Below are positions 13,201 to 26,150 of a DNA stretch of 64,000 nucleotides, piece by piece. Made by a program: the position numbers and the translations under genes. The notes under the pieces were generated by a model. It did not search any database, was not told the DNA's origin, and saw only the letters and a program-made list of their open reading frames with translations. Numbering within the stretch: the first letter of the stretch is position 1; each line of letters opens with the position of its first letter. The DNA is taken from assembly GCF_000002425.4 (NCBI RefSeq), contig NC_037255.1:9876436-9940435 (forward strand). The letters are read 5' to 3'. Source of the stretch: Physcomitrium patens. Its lineage: Eukaryota; Streptophyta; Bryopsida; Funariales; Funariaceae.

Positions 13201-14068
13201 TTCATTTTTATAATATTTATGTGACATTAAAATAATATTTGTTGCATAGACAACTACATGGGGTTTTTAGTGATAGAAGTCAACTTTGAATGGTCATGGT
13301 TTTTTAATGGATGAAGAAATGTTGTTGTTTAGTAATCTTAGATTCTAAAGGTATTGAAGAGTGAGAAGAGTTTATTACTAGCATCAAATTATTATTTTCT
13401 TGTGATTCTAACAACTACTTAGTTGGTTATTTATTTATTTATTTATTAAGGTGGTTCCCACATAATTTCTACAAGACAATGCTATTTATGCTAGGTTGTA
13501 AAAAAAAAAAAAAAAAAAAAAAAGAAGAAGAAATCTATCTTATTTTTTCTTCTTTTGGTCTCTTAGCTGTTTTTTTTAAAATATAAAGTGAATTAAGAGA
13601 GGTTCTAAATTTCAACCAATTACAAGTTTTAAAGATAAAATTTGCTTGCATTTTTTTATTAAGCATAAAGACTCCTTGATGTTACAATATGCACTTTAAC
13701 ATATTCATAATAAATATATAATTTAATATATACATAATATAGTAAATTAAAAAAATATATACATAATATAGTAAATTAAAAAAATAATTTCTTAAAAAAT
13801 AATAATAATATAAAATTTTATTACTTTTTATATTCTTTTCTAGTCTTTTTACCAAAACAAACTTTTTAAAGTTTTTTTTTTAATTTCTTATCATTTTTTT
13901 ATTAATTTGTTTGAAAAATTTAAGAATATATTGAGAATATAATAATAAACAGTCTTTTATTAAAATTAAAATAATTAAATTTAATAAATTTATAAATAAA
14001 TAAGATTTTATTTCTTGTTGAATACTATGTAAAAATATTTGATATTTGTTACATCCAAAAATATTTTT

Positions 14069-14129
<61 letters not shown>

Positions 14130-15718
14130 TAATATTTTGGAAATATCTAAAAACAATTACTATGTAGCTTTGATTCTAGAAAATTTAGTTTTTATTAATT
14201 TAGATAGAATTAACATAAATAATTTAGCTACTTAAAATTATAATTAAATTTCAATATATTTTCTTATATAAAAAAATTCTAATTAAATTTTTAATATTTT
14301 TAGAAATATTTTATTGATTTTTTAATATAATAAATTTTAAATAAAATATTTATACTACAAATCTATTATTTTAAATGATAGATTTTTATAAAAATAAGAT
14401 AACTATAAGATGGACATGCTATTTTATTACATAGACACATTTCTTTTATAAATTTAACATATACTAACAAATTTATTATAGAAGTTCTAAGCAATATAAT
14501 TAAATAGCTAAGAAGACTTACAAATATATATATATATATAGATATGCATCCATCCATCTATCTATCTATTTTTTTATATAAATTTATTTTTATGGATTTT
14601 CTAACACATTACCACTTTTTTTTATATAATATTGTTAAAATGATAAGTTAAAATGATAAAAGAAATAAATTAAAAGAAGATCATTCTTTTATGATTTAGT
14701 ATTCTTCAACTACTTTTAGTTATATCTCTTTTTGGTAGAGTTTTGTAAATATTTTGTATATCATTTTAATAAAATAGGATTTAGAAAGGCTTCATAATTC
14801 TTAAATATTTTAAAAATATCATTAGATTTTTATGTTATATAAATATTACTATTTTTACATTTGATAGGTTGTTTGAATATAATATAGGTGTATATTATAT
14901 ATTATAGCATTGATTTTTGAAATTAAAAAGGAATTATACAAAATCTTTATAATATGTTTAATATCTATAATTTTTTTTAATTTTTTTTTCCAGGAATGTA
15001 AATATATTTTTTGTATTAGGCACTAATTTATACACCTTTAAAAATAAATAAATTAAGAGAGAGCATAAAAAATAAATATATAATTTTTATATTATTTTAT
15101 TTTTAAATATTATTTGGATTCCATAAATTTAATACAAATTTTTTTTGTAATATAAAATTTAACTATAAATAATTCTTATTATATAATAAAATATACTTTT
15201 ATTCTTTTTATATTATATATATATATATATTTTTATAATATTTACAATCTTATAATAAATTAAAATAAGAAAATATTAATTATTATTTTTTTGCAAATAT
15301 AATAAATTTAAATCTTAGACTTGATTATTTATAATTCATATAAAAAATGATTGAAAAATTATTGTACCAATTAAAATTATTAAACCAATAGTAATTCAAT
15401 GTCATACGATGTGGCATTGGATGGCAAGTTATATAAAATAGATGTAGTTTACTTTGATGTAGTAGGTTTTTATCTACCTAGTCTTTTAATTTAGTTGATA
15501 TTTTTAATTCAATTACGATTTGAAGATTTTGGTGGAAAAAGCCTTCTTAATTGACATTTTTATTAAGTTAAATCTTATGAGTGTTTTTAAGAAATAAAAG
15601 CTCATGGTTGTAAGATTTTGCTTGATTAGAGTGATTTAGACATTGAATAAATTTTGAGATTACTTACATTGCCTAAAAATGCTTGCTTGTTTACAGCTCT
15701 ATGAGACTTGCTTATGTT
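13200..15718. other. AT-rich intergenic DNA
   Basis: Contains an A homopolymer at about 13500-13523, a tandem duplication of a 27-30 bp unit at about 13727-13787, and the long TA tract listed separately. No coding frame is supported. Confidence 0.6.
14073..14127. repeat. (TA)27 microsatellite
   Basis: About 55 bp of uninterrupted TA, one of the two longest such tracts in the window. Confidence 0.95.
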
Positions 15719-15955
15719 AAAAGAACTTACTCAATTTTTGTTCATCCACTATGCATCAAGTTAGGTTTTAATTCATTAGCTGTGTATGAAGTTAGATTTT
15801 AATTCAATTTAATCCATATTATCATGTTGAATCCTTCTTTCAACAAATATTTAGTATCTAGTCTCTTGTCTTTTTTTCTAGTCAATTGTAAGTACTCCAT
15901 AGTATTATTATATTTGATTTATAAAATTTTGTAGTTTATTTTAGTTTGTGGTTTT
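15719..15955 (+). repeat. Diverged direct repeat, left copy
   Basis: Aligns over about 200 bp with 18785-18985, with shared blocks such as AGTTAGATTTTAATTCA and CATAGTATTATTAT (TATAGTATTATTAT in the right copy). Spacing of about 3 kb and same orientation suggest decayed LTRs of one element, but no termini, primer site or coding remnant was found. Confidence 0.4.
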
Positions 15956-16119
15956 GATATCATTCAAAAAAATATATATATAAAAATATATTTTTAAAAA
16001 TAGAATTATTTTAGCTTTCTAATAGTATAAAAAATATAAATCTAAATTACTATAAAAAATTATGAAGGTTTAAAGATAGCAAGTAAATAAATAAAAAATT
16101 AAGTAAAAGTATTTTACCT

Positions 16120-16320
16120 CAAAGATAACATACTCATAGATAAAAGGTTCGAGCCTCACCAAGGCTCACATGTAGTGTATTTGGGTATCTAAAAGAGGCC
16201 ACAAGGTCTTAGTCTTATCCTCCAAACTACATTCAAGGTGCTACAACCTATATTCAACTTGTGCACCTCCAATCCTACAAGGACTAGACTAGCTCCTAGT
16301 CCTTCTATTTTTTATTAATA
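16120..16320. other. Short non-AT block with hairpins and a tRNA-like B box
   Basis: A 200-bp block of ordinary composition sits in AT-rich DNA. GGTTCGAGCC at 16146-16155 fits the RNA polymerase III B-box core (GGTTCGANNCC). GAGCCT/AGGCTC can form a 6-bp stem across a 5-nt loop there. GGACTAG at 16281-16287 pairs with CTAGTCC at 16296-16302. It could be a SINE remnant or the end of a Helitron. No A box or tail settles it. Confidence 0.3.
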
Positions 16321-18103
16321 AAACTAATAATTTTAAATTTTTGAATTTAGTATTGTTTTTTAAAATATCCAATTAGTCTAAGAACAGTATATGACCTTCA
16401 AATTTTATTCCACTTCTTCATTATAGATCCCATGGTGGTAAAAACTCAATTTTATCAAAGTTGTGAAATTTTCTTTAAAAATTCCTAAAATTATAAATAA
16501 ATTCTAAAAAATCTTGTAATATTTCTATAGTTCTAATATCAAATTAAAGCCATTTTTATCTATCTTATAAATTTAAAATAATAATAAAATAAATTTAAAT
16601 CAACTAAAAATCCTCTTTCTAATATAAATAATAAAAATTACATGATGTTCTTTCTCATGCTTCTTTTAACTACTAACTAATATTTATAGATTTTTTTCAT
16701 AAATAATATATGTAGGTAAGAGGCCAATGTAGACATTGGTCTTAATAACTATCCTTTAATATTCAATAATAATTAAAAATACTAAATCAACTAAGATAAT
16801 TGCTTCTAAAATTTACTAAGATTCTATTTTTATAATTTTTTTCCTAATAAGAATCTTGTATCCTATAAAAATTTATACATTCCAATAAATACTTAAATCA
16901 TCAAAAAAAATCTCTAATACTAATATATTTATATTTAAATAATTAATAATCATATTTTTAATATTTCCACCAATTAAAATCTATTTATGGGACTCACACA
17001 AATCAGTGAAGAGATTCCTCCATTTCAAATAATACCACTTGGATTGAACTAAGCTTATTAAATAAAATACATGCTTTAGCAAAACAAATTCTATATATAT
17101 TATGTTACATTGCCATCAACTATTATATCAAATATAAAAAAATTAGGATAAGAAGGTCCTCTTACATCCATAAATAAGAATAAAAAAAATGTTGAACTTT
17201 GCTTGTTAAAGACATATAATAAGTCGCACTATTGTTAGATATTTTTTTTAAAAAAAAATAAAGCATTCAATAGACCTTGCAAAACTATTCTCATTGAAAA
17301 AAAATTAGCATAAGATAATCAAAGAGTGCAATCATAAATTTGTATCTGATTGATATAAAGGAATTCATGGATTTACTAGAAGAAGTTGATATTGATTTTC
17401 TTGAAGATATGTAATTATAGAATCAAAGATTGTGTATGATTAAGAATCAAAAGTAGTAAGTGATTCTGTTGTGATCTACCCTATGCCAAGACATTTGTCT
17501 TCTTACTGTTATTACTTAGTAGGTACAATCATTCATCTATGTGATAATTAAAGTACATGAAAGAACAGAAGGAAGCAATTGATGGTTCTTCTAATAGTGG
17601 AATGAGGCAGTAAGTAGAAATAAAAAAGGCAATCTATGAATTCTTCTTAAGTCTAGGCCAAAATCCAAGGCCAATATAATTTTGAGAAATAGACAACTTA
17701 TCAATTTATATCATTGAAATTTCTGTGAATAAAATATTTTGTATGATTTTAAATCAATTGGATTAAGTTAGGATTTAATAGATAAACTTAGATTAAGTAT
17801 GGATGAAATTATGTCAATGAACATTGATTAAAGTTTGGATGATTTTTTTATTTATAGATGAAATTATTTCTTAGATGACATTTAATCTTGGATGAATTTT
17901 TATTATTTTTAATATTTGCCAACGTGTATATTATCTAAATATGTACATTGGTAAATATTTAAAACCTTATTTTTAAATTTATTTATGATTGAATCATCTT
18001 AATTCAAAATCTATCTAATAACAATTACTTGTCTATTATACTCATAATTAATTTTTATTAAAATTAAAGATATTAATAATAATATCTTTAATTTTTTTAT
18101 TAC

Positions 18104-18163
<60 letters not shown>

Positions 18164-18785
18164 TAAATCAATAGTCTTTACATAATAATTTATGTAATAA
18201 ATTTGTTATATGGATATAATGAGGAATCAAAATACAATAAAACACACATGCACCTAAAAACATGTATACTTTTGTTAAAGAATCAAATGTATCTTTCATC
18301 ATTTTAATTACATCAATTTTACTTGGATCTAATGTTTTTGGCTATAATGACAAAATAAGAGGATATTAGATCCTAAATTAGATATCACAATTTTAGACTC
18401 TAAAAATTAAAAATAACCATTAAAAATGATGTTGGCACCAAATCATAGAATCTAAATGTATCCTCTAGAGATGGAACCCTTGAACTAAATGCTTTCCACT
18501 TCAACACCAATTAAGTAAAATACACATTGCTTTAGAGTTTGTATCAAGGAAAAATAGATATTGAAGAAAAATATCAACAAACTCCAAAGCAATACCAAAA
18601 GAACTTGATTTTATAGAATGTTCAAGTAATAATATTTAACAATAATTATTTTTTATAGATTCTTATAAGATAAATATTCATTTAGTTACCATCCATTGAA
18701 GTGTTATGATAAAAATACCAAAGATCATCCATTATATTAAGTTGTCAAAAAATTTAGAAAACAAGCATCAAACAAGAAGGAGTAT
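16320..18785. other. AT-rich DNA between the two direct repeats
   Basis: No recognisable protein remnant was found on either strand. If the flanking repeats are LTRs, this would be a decayed interior. Only simple sequence, including the long TA tract near 18.1 kb, is clear. Confidence 0.4.
18109..18159. repeat. (TA)n microsatellite
   Basis: About 50 bp of alternating TA. Confidence 0.95.
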
Positions 18786-18985
18786 TGGAAAGAACTTGTT
18801 TGATTCTTATTCATCTATTGTATTTTAAGTTAGATTTTAATTCATTCATTTTACCATGTTCAATTCTTTTCTTAATAAGTATTTATTATCTAATCATTTA
18901 TCTTTTTTTAATAAACTATAAGTACTTTATAGTATTATTATGGTTAATTTATAAAATTTATCAATTTATATGTTATGCATGCTTT
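18785..18985 (+). repeat. Diverged direct repeat, right copy
   Basis: Partner of the repeat at 15719-15955. It ends shortly before a G1 LTR that begins at 19045. Confidence 0.4.
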
Positions 18986-19044
18986 AAGATAAGTAGTCAT
19001 ATAATCTTAATCATAGTGGTAGTTGCCATTGTAAACTTAATAGC

Positions 19045-19604
19045 TGTCATGGACATACTCATGTAAGCCAGTAATTACATATATAATTAAGTAGAAGTAA
19101 GTAAAAGTAGGTAAAAATAAGTTAATTCTATAGTATTTGATATGGAAGCTTCTTAGAAGCTTCATAGATACTGCTTTGATTTTATAGGTGTCTTTAATTG
19201 ACTTTTTGGATTAGAAACGTGGTCAACAAGTTGGCCATGTGCCACACATGTTGTTAGCTTGAAGACTAAGCTAACAATGTGACCAACCGTAGAAAAACTT
19301 GTCTTGTAAGTCAAGGCATGTATCTTACAAAGTCAACACTTATTGGAGGTCCCATAGAATGTCGCCATGTAGCCCCTAGTTAGATAGTATATACAGAGAC
19401 AAGAGTGAAGCCTTCTTCACTCTTTTCAATTCCTTTCTTGCTTCCAGTCTAGTTTCAAGGGTCTCTAATTTTCTTGTCTTTTGGCAATAGCCATTCCAGT
19501 TTCTCTTTCAATATACATACTTATTTATTTATATTTTGTTACCTTTTTTTGAGTGAAGGCTCACTTGTCTGAATTTCTTTTTTATCAAGTTCTTGTCCTT
19601 GACA
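19045..19604 (+). repeat. G1 chromovirus LTR (truncated copy)
   Basis: About 560 bp starting TGTCATGGACATAC and ending CCTTGACA. It is clearly homologous along its length to the LTRs at 51473 and 57286. A TATA box lies near 19388. The sequence corresponding to the predicted RNA start is ACTCTTTTCAA (19419-19429), one mismatch from the young copy. The G-box of the young LTR is decayed here (GCCATGTAGC). Confidence 0.9.
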
Positions 19605-19606
19605 GA

Positions 19607-19617
19607 TTGACAAGAGT
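19607..19617 (+). promoter_or_regulatory. Putative self-priming primer-binding site of the truncated G1 copy
   Basis: TTGACAAGAGT, two bases after the LTR end, is identical to the site at 52015-52025 in the young copy. No tRNA-type TGG start is present. Confidence 0.5.
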
Positions 19618-19817
19618 ATACCTACAATATCAAAGCTTTGTCTAATCTTGATTAAGAGTGGATTACCTTTTCTTCTTGATAAGATATAAGCATATTAAAA
19701 GTTGCGGATTACCCTCTTCTAAACTGATATTGTTCTTAGTATTTTCTTTATTTTTAAGTCCTCTCTTCTATTTGTCTTGAGCGATATTAGATATCTTCTC
19801 TTTTCTAAGTATTATCA

Positions 19818-19872
19818 TGGCAGAATTAGTTGAAATGAAGAGTGCAATGGCACAAATACAAGAGTAATTGAG
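19818..19872 (+). pseudogene. G1 gag start, truncated
   Basis: The frame MAELVEMKSAMAQIQE matches the first residues of the young G1 gag (TELVEMKSAMAQMQEQ). It then meets a TAA at about 19866 and, within a few bases, an abrupt junction with antisense Copia sequence. The rest of this G1 copy is absent, so this is a broken remnant. Confidence 0.75.
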
Positions 19873-22800
19873 CCATGCCCTTGGTCATTGTTTCAATCCA
19901 TACAAAGATTTCTTCAATTTGCACAAAACATGTTCTTTGCCTTGTTGTACAAATCCTTGAGGTTGATCCATGTAGATGTCTTCTTCCAATTCTCTATTCA
20001 AAAAGACTGTCTTTACATCCATTTGGTGTATTTTCAAATCCATTGCTGCTCCAATTGCTATAATGGTCCTAATGTTGGTGAATTTGGCAACGGGTGCATA
20101 AGTCTCATTGAAATCAATTCCAACAACTTATAAGTATCCTTTGGCAAGTAATATTGCCTTGTGCCTCACCACCACACCCATTGCATCTCTTTTAGTCCTA
20201 AACACCTATTTACAACCAATACTAGATCGATTTGCTGGAAGAGGTGTCAATTTCCATATATCATTTTTTATAAGAGATTTGTACTCTTCTTCCATAGCCT
20301 TCTCCCACTTGATTGCATCTTCACACTTCATAGCATCACACAAAGATAATGGATCAACAAGAAGAATAACATTTATATATTCTTTACTTACTTGAGGAAA
20401 GATGTGATCCTTCCACCATTTGCCACGTTGCCTACTTTCTCTCAAAAGATATCACCTTTCACTTATAGAATAACATTCACCTTCTTGAACTCATTGTTCA
20501 TTTCTAACTTTTAAACCGTGTCGTTTTTTATTCAATGGTTGGTATTCTTCATCATTATCATCATCCCAATCTTCAACATCTTCATTTCTTTCATTGTTGG
20601 TCCTAGCAATTGTAGGAGCTTTCATCTTTTCAACCTTCTTTGGCTTTTCATCTTCATCATCTTCATTCTCTACATCTTCTTGTTTCTTTACTAAATTCGA
20701 AGATGTGTCCACAAACACACTATTACTCCTACTTGGACACATCTCCAAGTGCTCACAAGCACTCTTGTACTCCAAAAACTCAACATTACGACTTTTAATG
20801 ATCTTCTTGGTTTCCAAGCACATTAGCCTATATGCCTTAGTACCTTCACAATAACCAAAAAATACACACTTTATACCTTTTGCATCAAGTTTGGACCTCA
20901 ATTTGGTATTTTTGCATATGCAATGCAACCAAAGATCCTTATATGAGAAATGCAAGGTTGTCTCCCACTCCAAGCTTTTTGTGGTGTCATTGATGCAAGA
21001 ACACTTATTGAACACCTATTTCTTCTATACACTGCATTCACCACAACTTCTGTCCAAAACTCATAGCCAAGGTTTTGACCATGAAGCATGCTCCTTATCA
21101 TCTCTACAATGGTTTGATTTGCCCTTTCAAAAATACCATTTTGTTGTGGAGTGTATGGAGTTGTAGTTTGTCTAACAATTCCTTTATTCTTCAAATACAT
21201 ATCAAATTGCTTAGACATGTACTCACTTCCATTGTCCGTACGTAGCACCTTGATCTTGCATTCACTTTGTTTCTCAACAAGTGCTTTAAACTCTTTAAAC
21301 CTCCAAAAATATTTACTCTTGGCTTTAAGAATGTAGATCTAAATCTTTCTTCAATAATCATCAATGAAAGTAAGAAAATACCTTGATCCTCCAATATTTG
21401 TATTCTTCATAGATCCACATACATCTAAATGGACAATCTCCAGCAACTTGGTAGCATGTGTTGCTACACTCTTTGGAAATGATGCCCTTTGTTGTTTGCC
21501 TTGTATGCATCCTTCACATGTAAGTTTTTTTGCATTATGGCTTGTATTGCCAAGCTCTAAGCTAATTACTATGGTCTTGAGCTCTCTCATACTCTTCACA
21601 TTCAAATGGCCAAGGCGACAATGCCATATATTCAACTTATCTTGGTTTGATGTAAACTCAGCAAATGCAGCTATCTCCACTCCATTCACCTTCTTACAAA
21701 TGAGGTAGTAAAAATTTCCCTCTTTCAAGCCTTTAAAGACCTTGTCTCTGCTCAATGTTCTTACAAAATATCTATTTATATCAAATTGAATTTTAAAACC
21801 TTTCATTACAAGTTTACTCACCAAAAGTAGATTTTGCTTCATCTTAGGCACATGAAGGACGTTTTTGAGTATGATCCTATTGGTTTGTCCATTCACAACC
21901 ACCTCTACTATAATAGATCCAATTCCAATGGCTTTACATATACCACTATCTGCCAATACCATGTTTGATGTTGGAATAGCGTCATAAGTGTCAAATGAAC
22001 ACTTATAAGGTGTCATATGCTTGGAACAACCTTAATCTACAATCCCTTTTGACATGGCAGTCATAGAGGTCCTATTTGTTGCCGTGAATGCATAATCTTG
22101 TCCTCCAAATTCATCTTGCATACTATTTGCATTCTCCTTCTTCATCTTTTTGCCTTTGTAGCAATTTCGAGCAAAATGGCATACTTTGCCGCAAATAAAG
22201 CAAGATTTGACATTACCTCATTGATTTGAATAGTTGCCTTTGCCTTGACGTGAGTAGAGTGCTGAATCTTCACTTTGAGGCTCCATTTCTTTCTTCTTGG
22301 TTACTTCATGGGCAAGTCTTGCCGTCACATAATCCATTATAAGCTCTTTTAGCTTGATGGACTCCAATGCCACAATAAGATAGTTGTAGGATTTGGGAAG
22401 GCTCATTAGCAAGGTCATGACAATATCACTTTCTTCTAAAGGCTTGTCTACAATTGTTAGTTGGTTTGCAAGAACCTTTATCTTATTGACTTGAGCCATG
22501 AGATCTTTACCTTCTTCCATCTTGCAAGTGAAGAACTTCCTCCTTGTATAGATGATGTTGGATAAGTTTTTGCTCTCATAGATGTTGCAAAGAGTCTTCC
22601 ATGCTTTTGCTTGTCCTTTGCAAGAGATAATGTGGGAGAAGTTGGCTTCATCCACATTAGTTGCAATCAATCCAAAAGCCTTCTATTCATGACGTTTGAA
22701 CTCCTTCTTCTCCTTCATATCAGCATCTTTGCTTGGAGCCTCTTCACTTTCATCTACAATATCCCAAAGATCCAAAGACACCAACAAAAGCTCTATTTTG

Positions 22801-22874
22801 ACCTTCCAATGGTAGAAATTCTCACCTCTAAACTTTTCAATAACTCTCAATCCTTCATCCTCACTTGAAGCCAT
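19873..22874 (-). pseudogene. Truncated Ty1/Copia polyprotein
   Basis: Read on the minus strand from the ATG at 22874, the gag begins MASSEDEGLRVIEKFRGENF. A CX2CX4HX4C zinc knuckle (CFICGKVCHFARNC) follows near 22170-22200. The protease site has a stop in place of the serine of the D-S-G motif just before CSKHMT (near 22017). Next come the integrase zinc region and core: LRTDNGSEY near 21235, TPYTPQQNG near 21140, then RIFGCIAYAKIP. The reverse transcriptase start (AIKWEKAMEEEY near 20310) reaches only the SLYGLKQ region, where the element stops at 19873. Several stops and frameshifts interrupt it. RNase H and the 3' LTR are missing. Confidence 0.85.
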
Positions 22875-23700
22875 GTCTAAGGAAGAGTTGTATCAAAAAA
22901 GATTGTAAGAAGAAGTCCTCATGCTCTCAAAAATCAGCAAGAAGGTTTTGTTGCCTTAAAATCACAGAATCCTTCTTTGTGAACAAACTAGTGTTTTAAC
23001 TCCAAAAAACTCTCTCAACTTCACTTCTAAAACTTGTCACAAGTCTGATGACTTATCTAAGTGTCTCAAATCTGATTTGCCACTCTAATATCTTTCTTAT
23101 GCTCATAAATCACCTCTATACACCATAAGAGGCCTTTTAAGCACAATCAATAATTTTAGGACATGAAATCATAAAGTTAGATTATTAAGGATTTATCTCA
23201 GTAAGAACACAATGCAAACTTTGTCTGTAGGTGAAAAACAAGACACTAACACCAAAATGCTCTTAATCACAAGTAAGAGCAAACCATGATCTAGATCTAG
23301 ATCTCAATCTGAAAATTAGGTTCTTCCAAAGCCTAACATCAGCAACAACAACTTGATCTACTCCACACTTACAAAACCACTTCAAAGAACTTCAAAAAAT
23401 ACTCAAGCAAATGTGAGTGGGTCCATAACCTATTGAAGAAAAGAAGTCTAAAAGCTACAAACACTTAGCATCAGCAAGGATTGTAGTCTAAGAGAAGTGT
23501 GGAGAAAGATGATTCTTACTTCCAACACTCTTTACTTATAGGTGGTGGTTTGCTCACCAACGAGGTAACTTCCATGCTTTTGATATTACATCTATTTCTA
23601 CCTCATCCAACTAAATCCTTGATGCCACCACAATAACTTACTTTAACTCTTTGCTACTATTTTACTATTAGCAACATATTATGCTTAATTTCTATGTAGT
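22875..23700 (-). other. Copia leader and probable 5' LTR remnant
   Basis: This lies directly upstream of the Copia gag on the minus strand, so a leader and 5' LTR are expected. No second LTR is available to define ends, and no clear tRNA primer site was found. No coding content was seen. Confidence 0.35.
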
Positions 23701-24459
23701 TGTAACTAAGCAAGTACTTACTAATCTTCAATAGGATTGTTTTGAGGAGACTTTAGATTTTAAAGAATATAAAGAGTTTATACTTTAAAAAATTGTATGA
23801 AATTATTTTATGATATATAAGTAAAATTTTGTGATTTTACAAATGGTATTGAGTTAAATTTGTTTTGTAAATTTGAGCTTAATCTAATTTTTTTTTAAAA
23901 GTCATTAAAATTCAAACATATTAGAATCTTAGGAATTATTGTTTAAAAAACTAGGAAGGCTTTTTAAGATTTACAACAATTTGCTAATTGAATTGAGTTT
24001 AATTTTTTTGATATAGTAGAAGACTTAATTTTTAACAACCATGCAGATCTTTAAAGATATTTTAATAGTACAATTAAGAGATAATGGCATTGAAGATTGG
24101 CATCAAGGTTGGAAAAGGAGGCTAATTAATATTTAAGCAAATTTTAGAATTTATCCTCTATATGGTAAATTTGATCTTTTTTAAATTTTTTATATTTGTT
24201 GTCAACTTGGTAATTGAAAGGTATATAAATTTTGAATTAAAATCTATGGTTAGATTATTAATTATTGAAGATTCAATCTTCTATAGGATTAATTAAGAAT
24301 TTATTTAAGATTTAAAGTTGAATTAGGATTTTATTAAGATTTAATTTAGGATTTAGAATTTAATAGAATTTTATTAGGATTTATTTTAAGATTTATGATT
24401 TTATTAGGATTTTATTAGAATTTATTTAGGACTTATTTGGAATATACTTAGAATCTTTT

Positions 24460-24505
<46 letters not shown>

Positions 24506-24735
24506 TTATTTTAATATTCTATTAGGATTTTTGTGGATTTTTTAATGATTGTTTTATACTTCTTTTATAATTTCCGTAAGATTTCAATTAGATTTTATTA
24601 GAATTTGATTATAATTCTTAAGAATTAATTAGATTTTTTTAAAGATTATATTAAAATAATTTGTTGCATTTTTTGTTTTATCTTTGACAAGCAAGTGCCT
24701 AATGCAATCTCAAATAAACTTCACATAATTCAACA
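23700..24735 (+). repeat. T-family LTR-like repeat, partial copy
   Basis: Homologous to 33151-34657 and to 49513-51009. The shared features are a block around 'TGTAAATTTGAGCT', a degenerate TTAGGATTT-type array at about 24280-24460, and the end CACATAATTCAACA at 24735. The left part of the family consensus is missing. A T homopolymer lies at 24465-24498. Confidence 0.6.
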
Positions 24736-24739
24736 CTAT

Positions 24740-26150
24740 CAAGTATTATCATATTATATTACAACTATATGGGAAAAGATAAAAATATAGATTCTATCAT
24801 AGAAGAGCCATATTGAAAAATATAATAATAAAATATAGATAAAAGATAAGGAAGTAGTAAAAAAACTAAATTTTATTATTATTATTTTTTATTAAAATTC
24901 CTCTTCTTACTTTGTACAACTATAAATATGAAAAAATATAAAATAGATTATAAAAATATATTTAATATAAGAATCTTTAAAAGAAATTTATGAATATTTT
25001 ATAAAAACAAATTCTTTAAAAAACCAAGAATTAATACAAGGAGAAGATCAATTATGAATCAATATCAAAATTGGCCTTTGAAACACAAAATTTCACACCT
25101 ACAATTATTCTAAGGTTTTTTTACTAGTCAAAGAGCAAGATTAGAAAAAAAAAAAAATTTAAAGCTTTTTTAGTATTGGTTTCAAATGATTTGGATAGAT
25201 ATTGAATTTTTTAGAGAATTTTAAAATAAAAGATGTTTTTAGTGATTTCAGGTTTTGAAAAATAAAAAAAGCTTATATATTTGAGGCATTTATAAGTATT
25301 GTAGTAAGGATATAGATGAAATTTTGTTGATTTTTAAATATGTTGGTCTTAAATGTGTTTTGTAAATTTGAGCTCAATTGAATAATAATAAGTTCAATGG
25401 AATTTTATTAGATTAGAGCCTTAAATATTTAAATTTTAGGATTAATTAGATTTTATGTAATCTTAAGCAATCCGCTAATTTGATTGAAGCAAAGTTTGTC
25501 AAGGCATATTGACCTTGGATTTCTAAAGTTTTGCTAATTTGGAGAGCAATTGAAAAATTCAATAAGAGTAATTGTTGTTAGAAGTTCAACATTTAGATTA
25601 GAGAAGGAAGACCATTGACGTTCAAGAATATATATTTTTTTTTTTCCAATTGATAATTTTTTTAAAATTATATATTCGATGTTTGCTTGAAGATTAAAGT
25701 GTCAAAAATTTTTTAGTAAAGATTGATGCATTAATTAAACTTAAATAATAGTTATTAAAATTTAAAAAATACTATAGGATTTTTTTATGATTTTATTAGG
25801 ATTTATTTAGAATTAAATTAATATTTGGTTAGGAGTTTTTTAGAATTTACTTAGAATTTATTCAATTTTTTTTATATATTTCTTTGAGATTTTTTAATTA
25901 TTTTTTAAAGATTTATTTATGATTTTTATAAGAATTTTTTAAAAATTATTTATAATTCTTTTATGATTTTTTTTAATTTCTTTAAAAAAAATAAAAATTA
26001 ATTAAGATTTAATTAGGATTTCTAAGATTTAATTAGAATTTATTAAAGATTATATTAGAATTTTTAAGACCTTTGTTGTTGCAATTTCTAATTTATCTTC
26101 CTCAACCAAGTATCTGATGCATTCTTAGGTAAGACAATATATTATATAAA
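24740..26150 (+). repeat. T-family LTR-like repeat, second copy in tandem
   Basis: Starts a few bases after the previous copy in the same orientation. Shared blocks include AGAAGAGCCA near 24805, CCAAGAATTAATA near 25024 and TGATGCATTCTTAGG near 26112. The end is decayed, so the right limit is approximate. Confidence 0.55.

Noticed and set aside
18785-19066. 93-codon plus frame rich in Ile, Leu and Tyr
   Set aside because: It lies in an AT-rich repeat. The hydrophobic look comes from base composition and it overlaps repeated DNA.
20108-22868. Plus-strand frames across the Copia region
   Set aside because: They are reverse-strand shadows of the Copia polyprotein, which has clear motifs on the minus strand.
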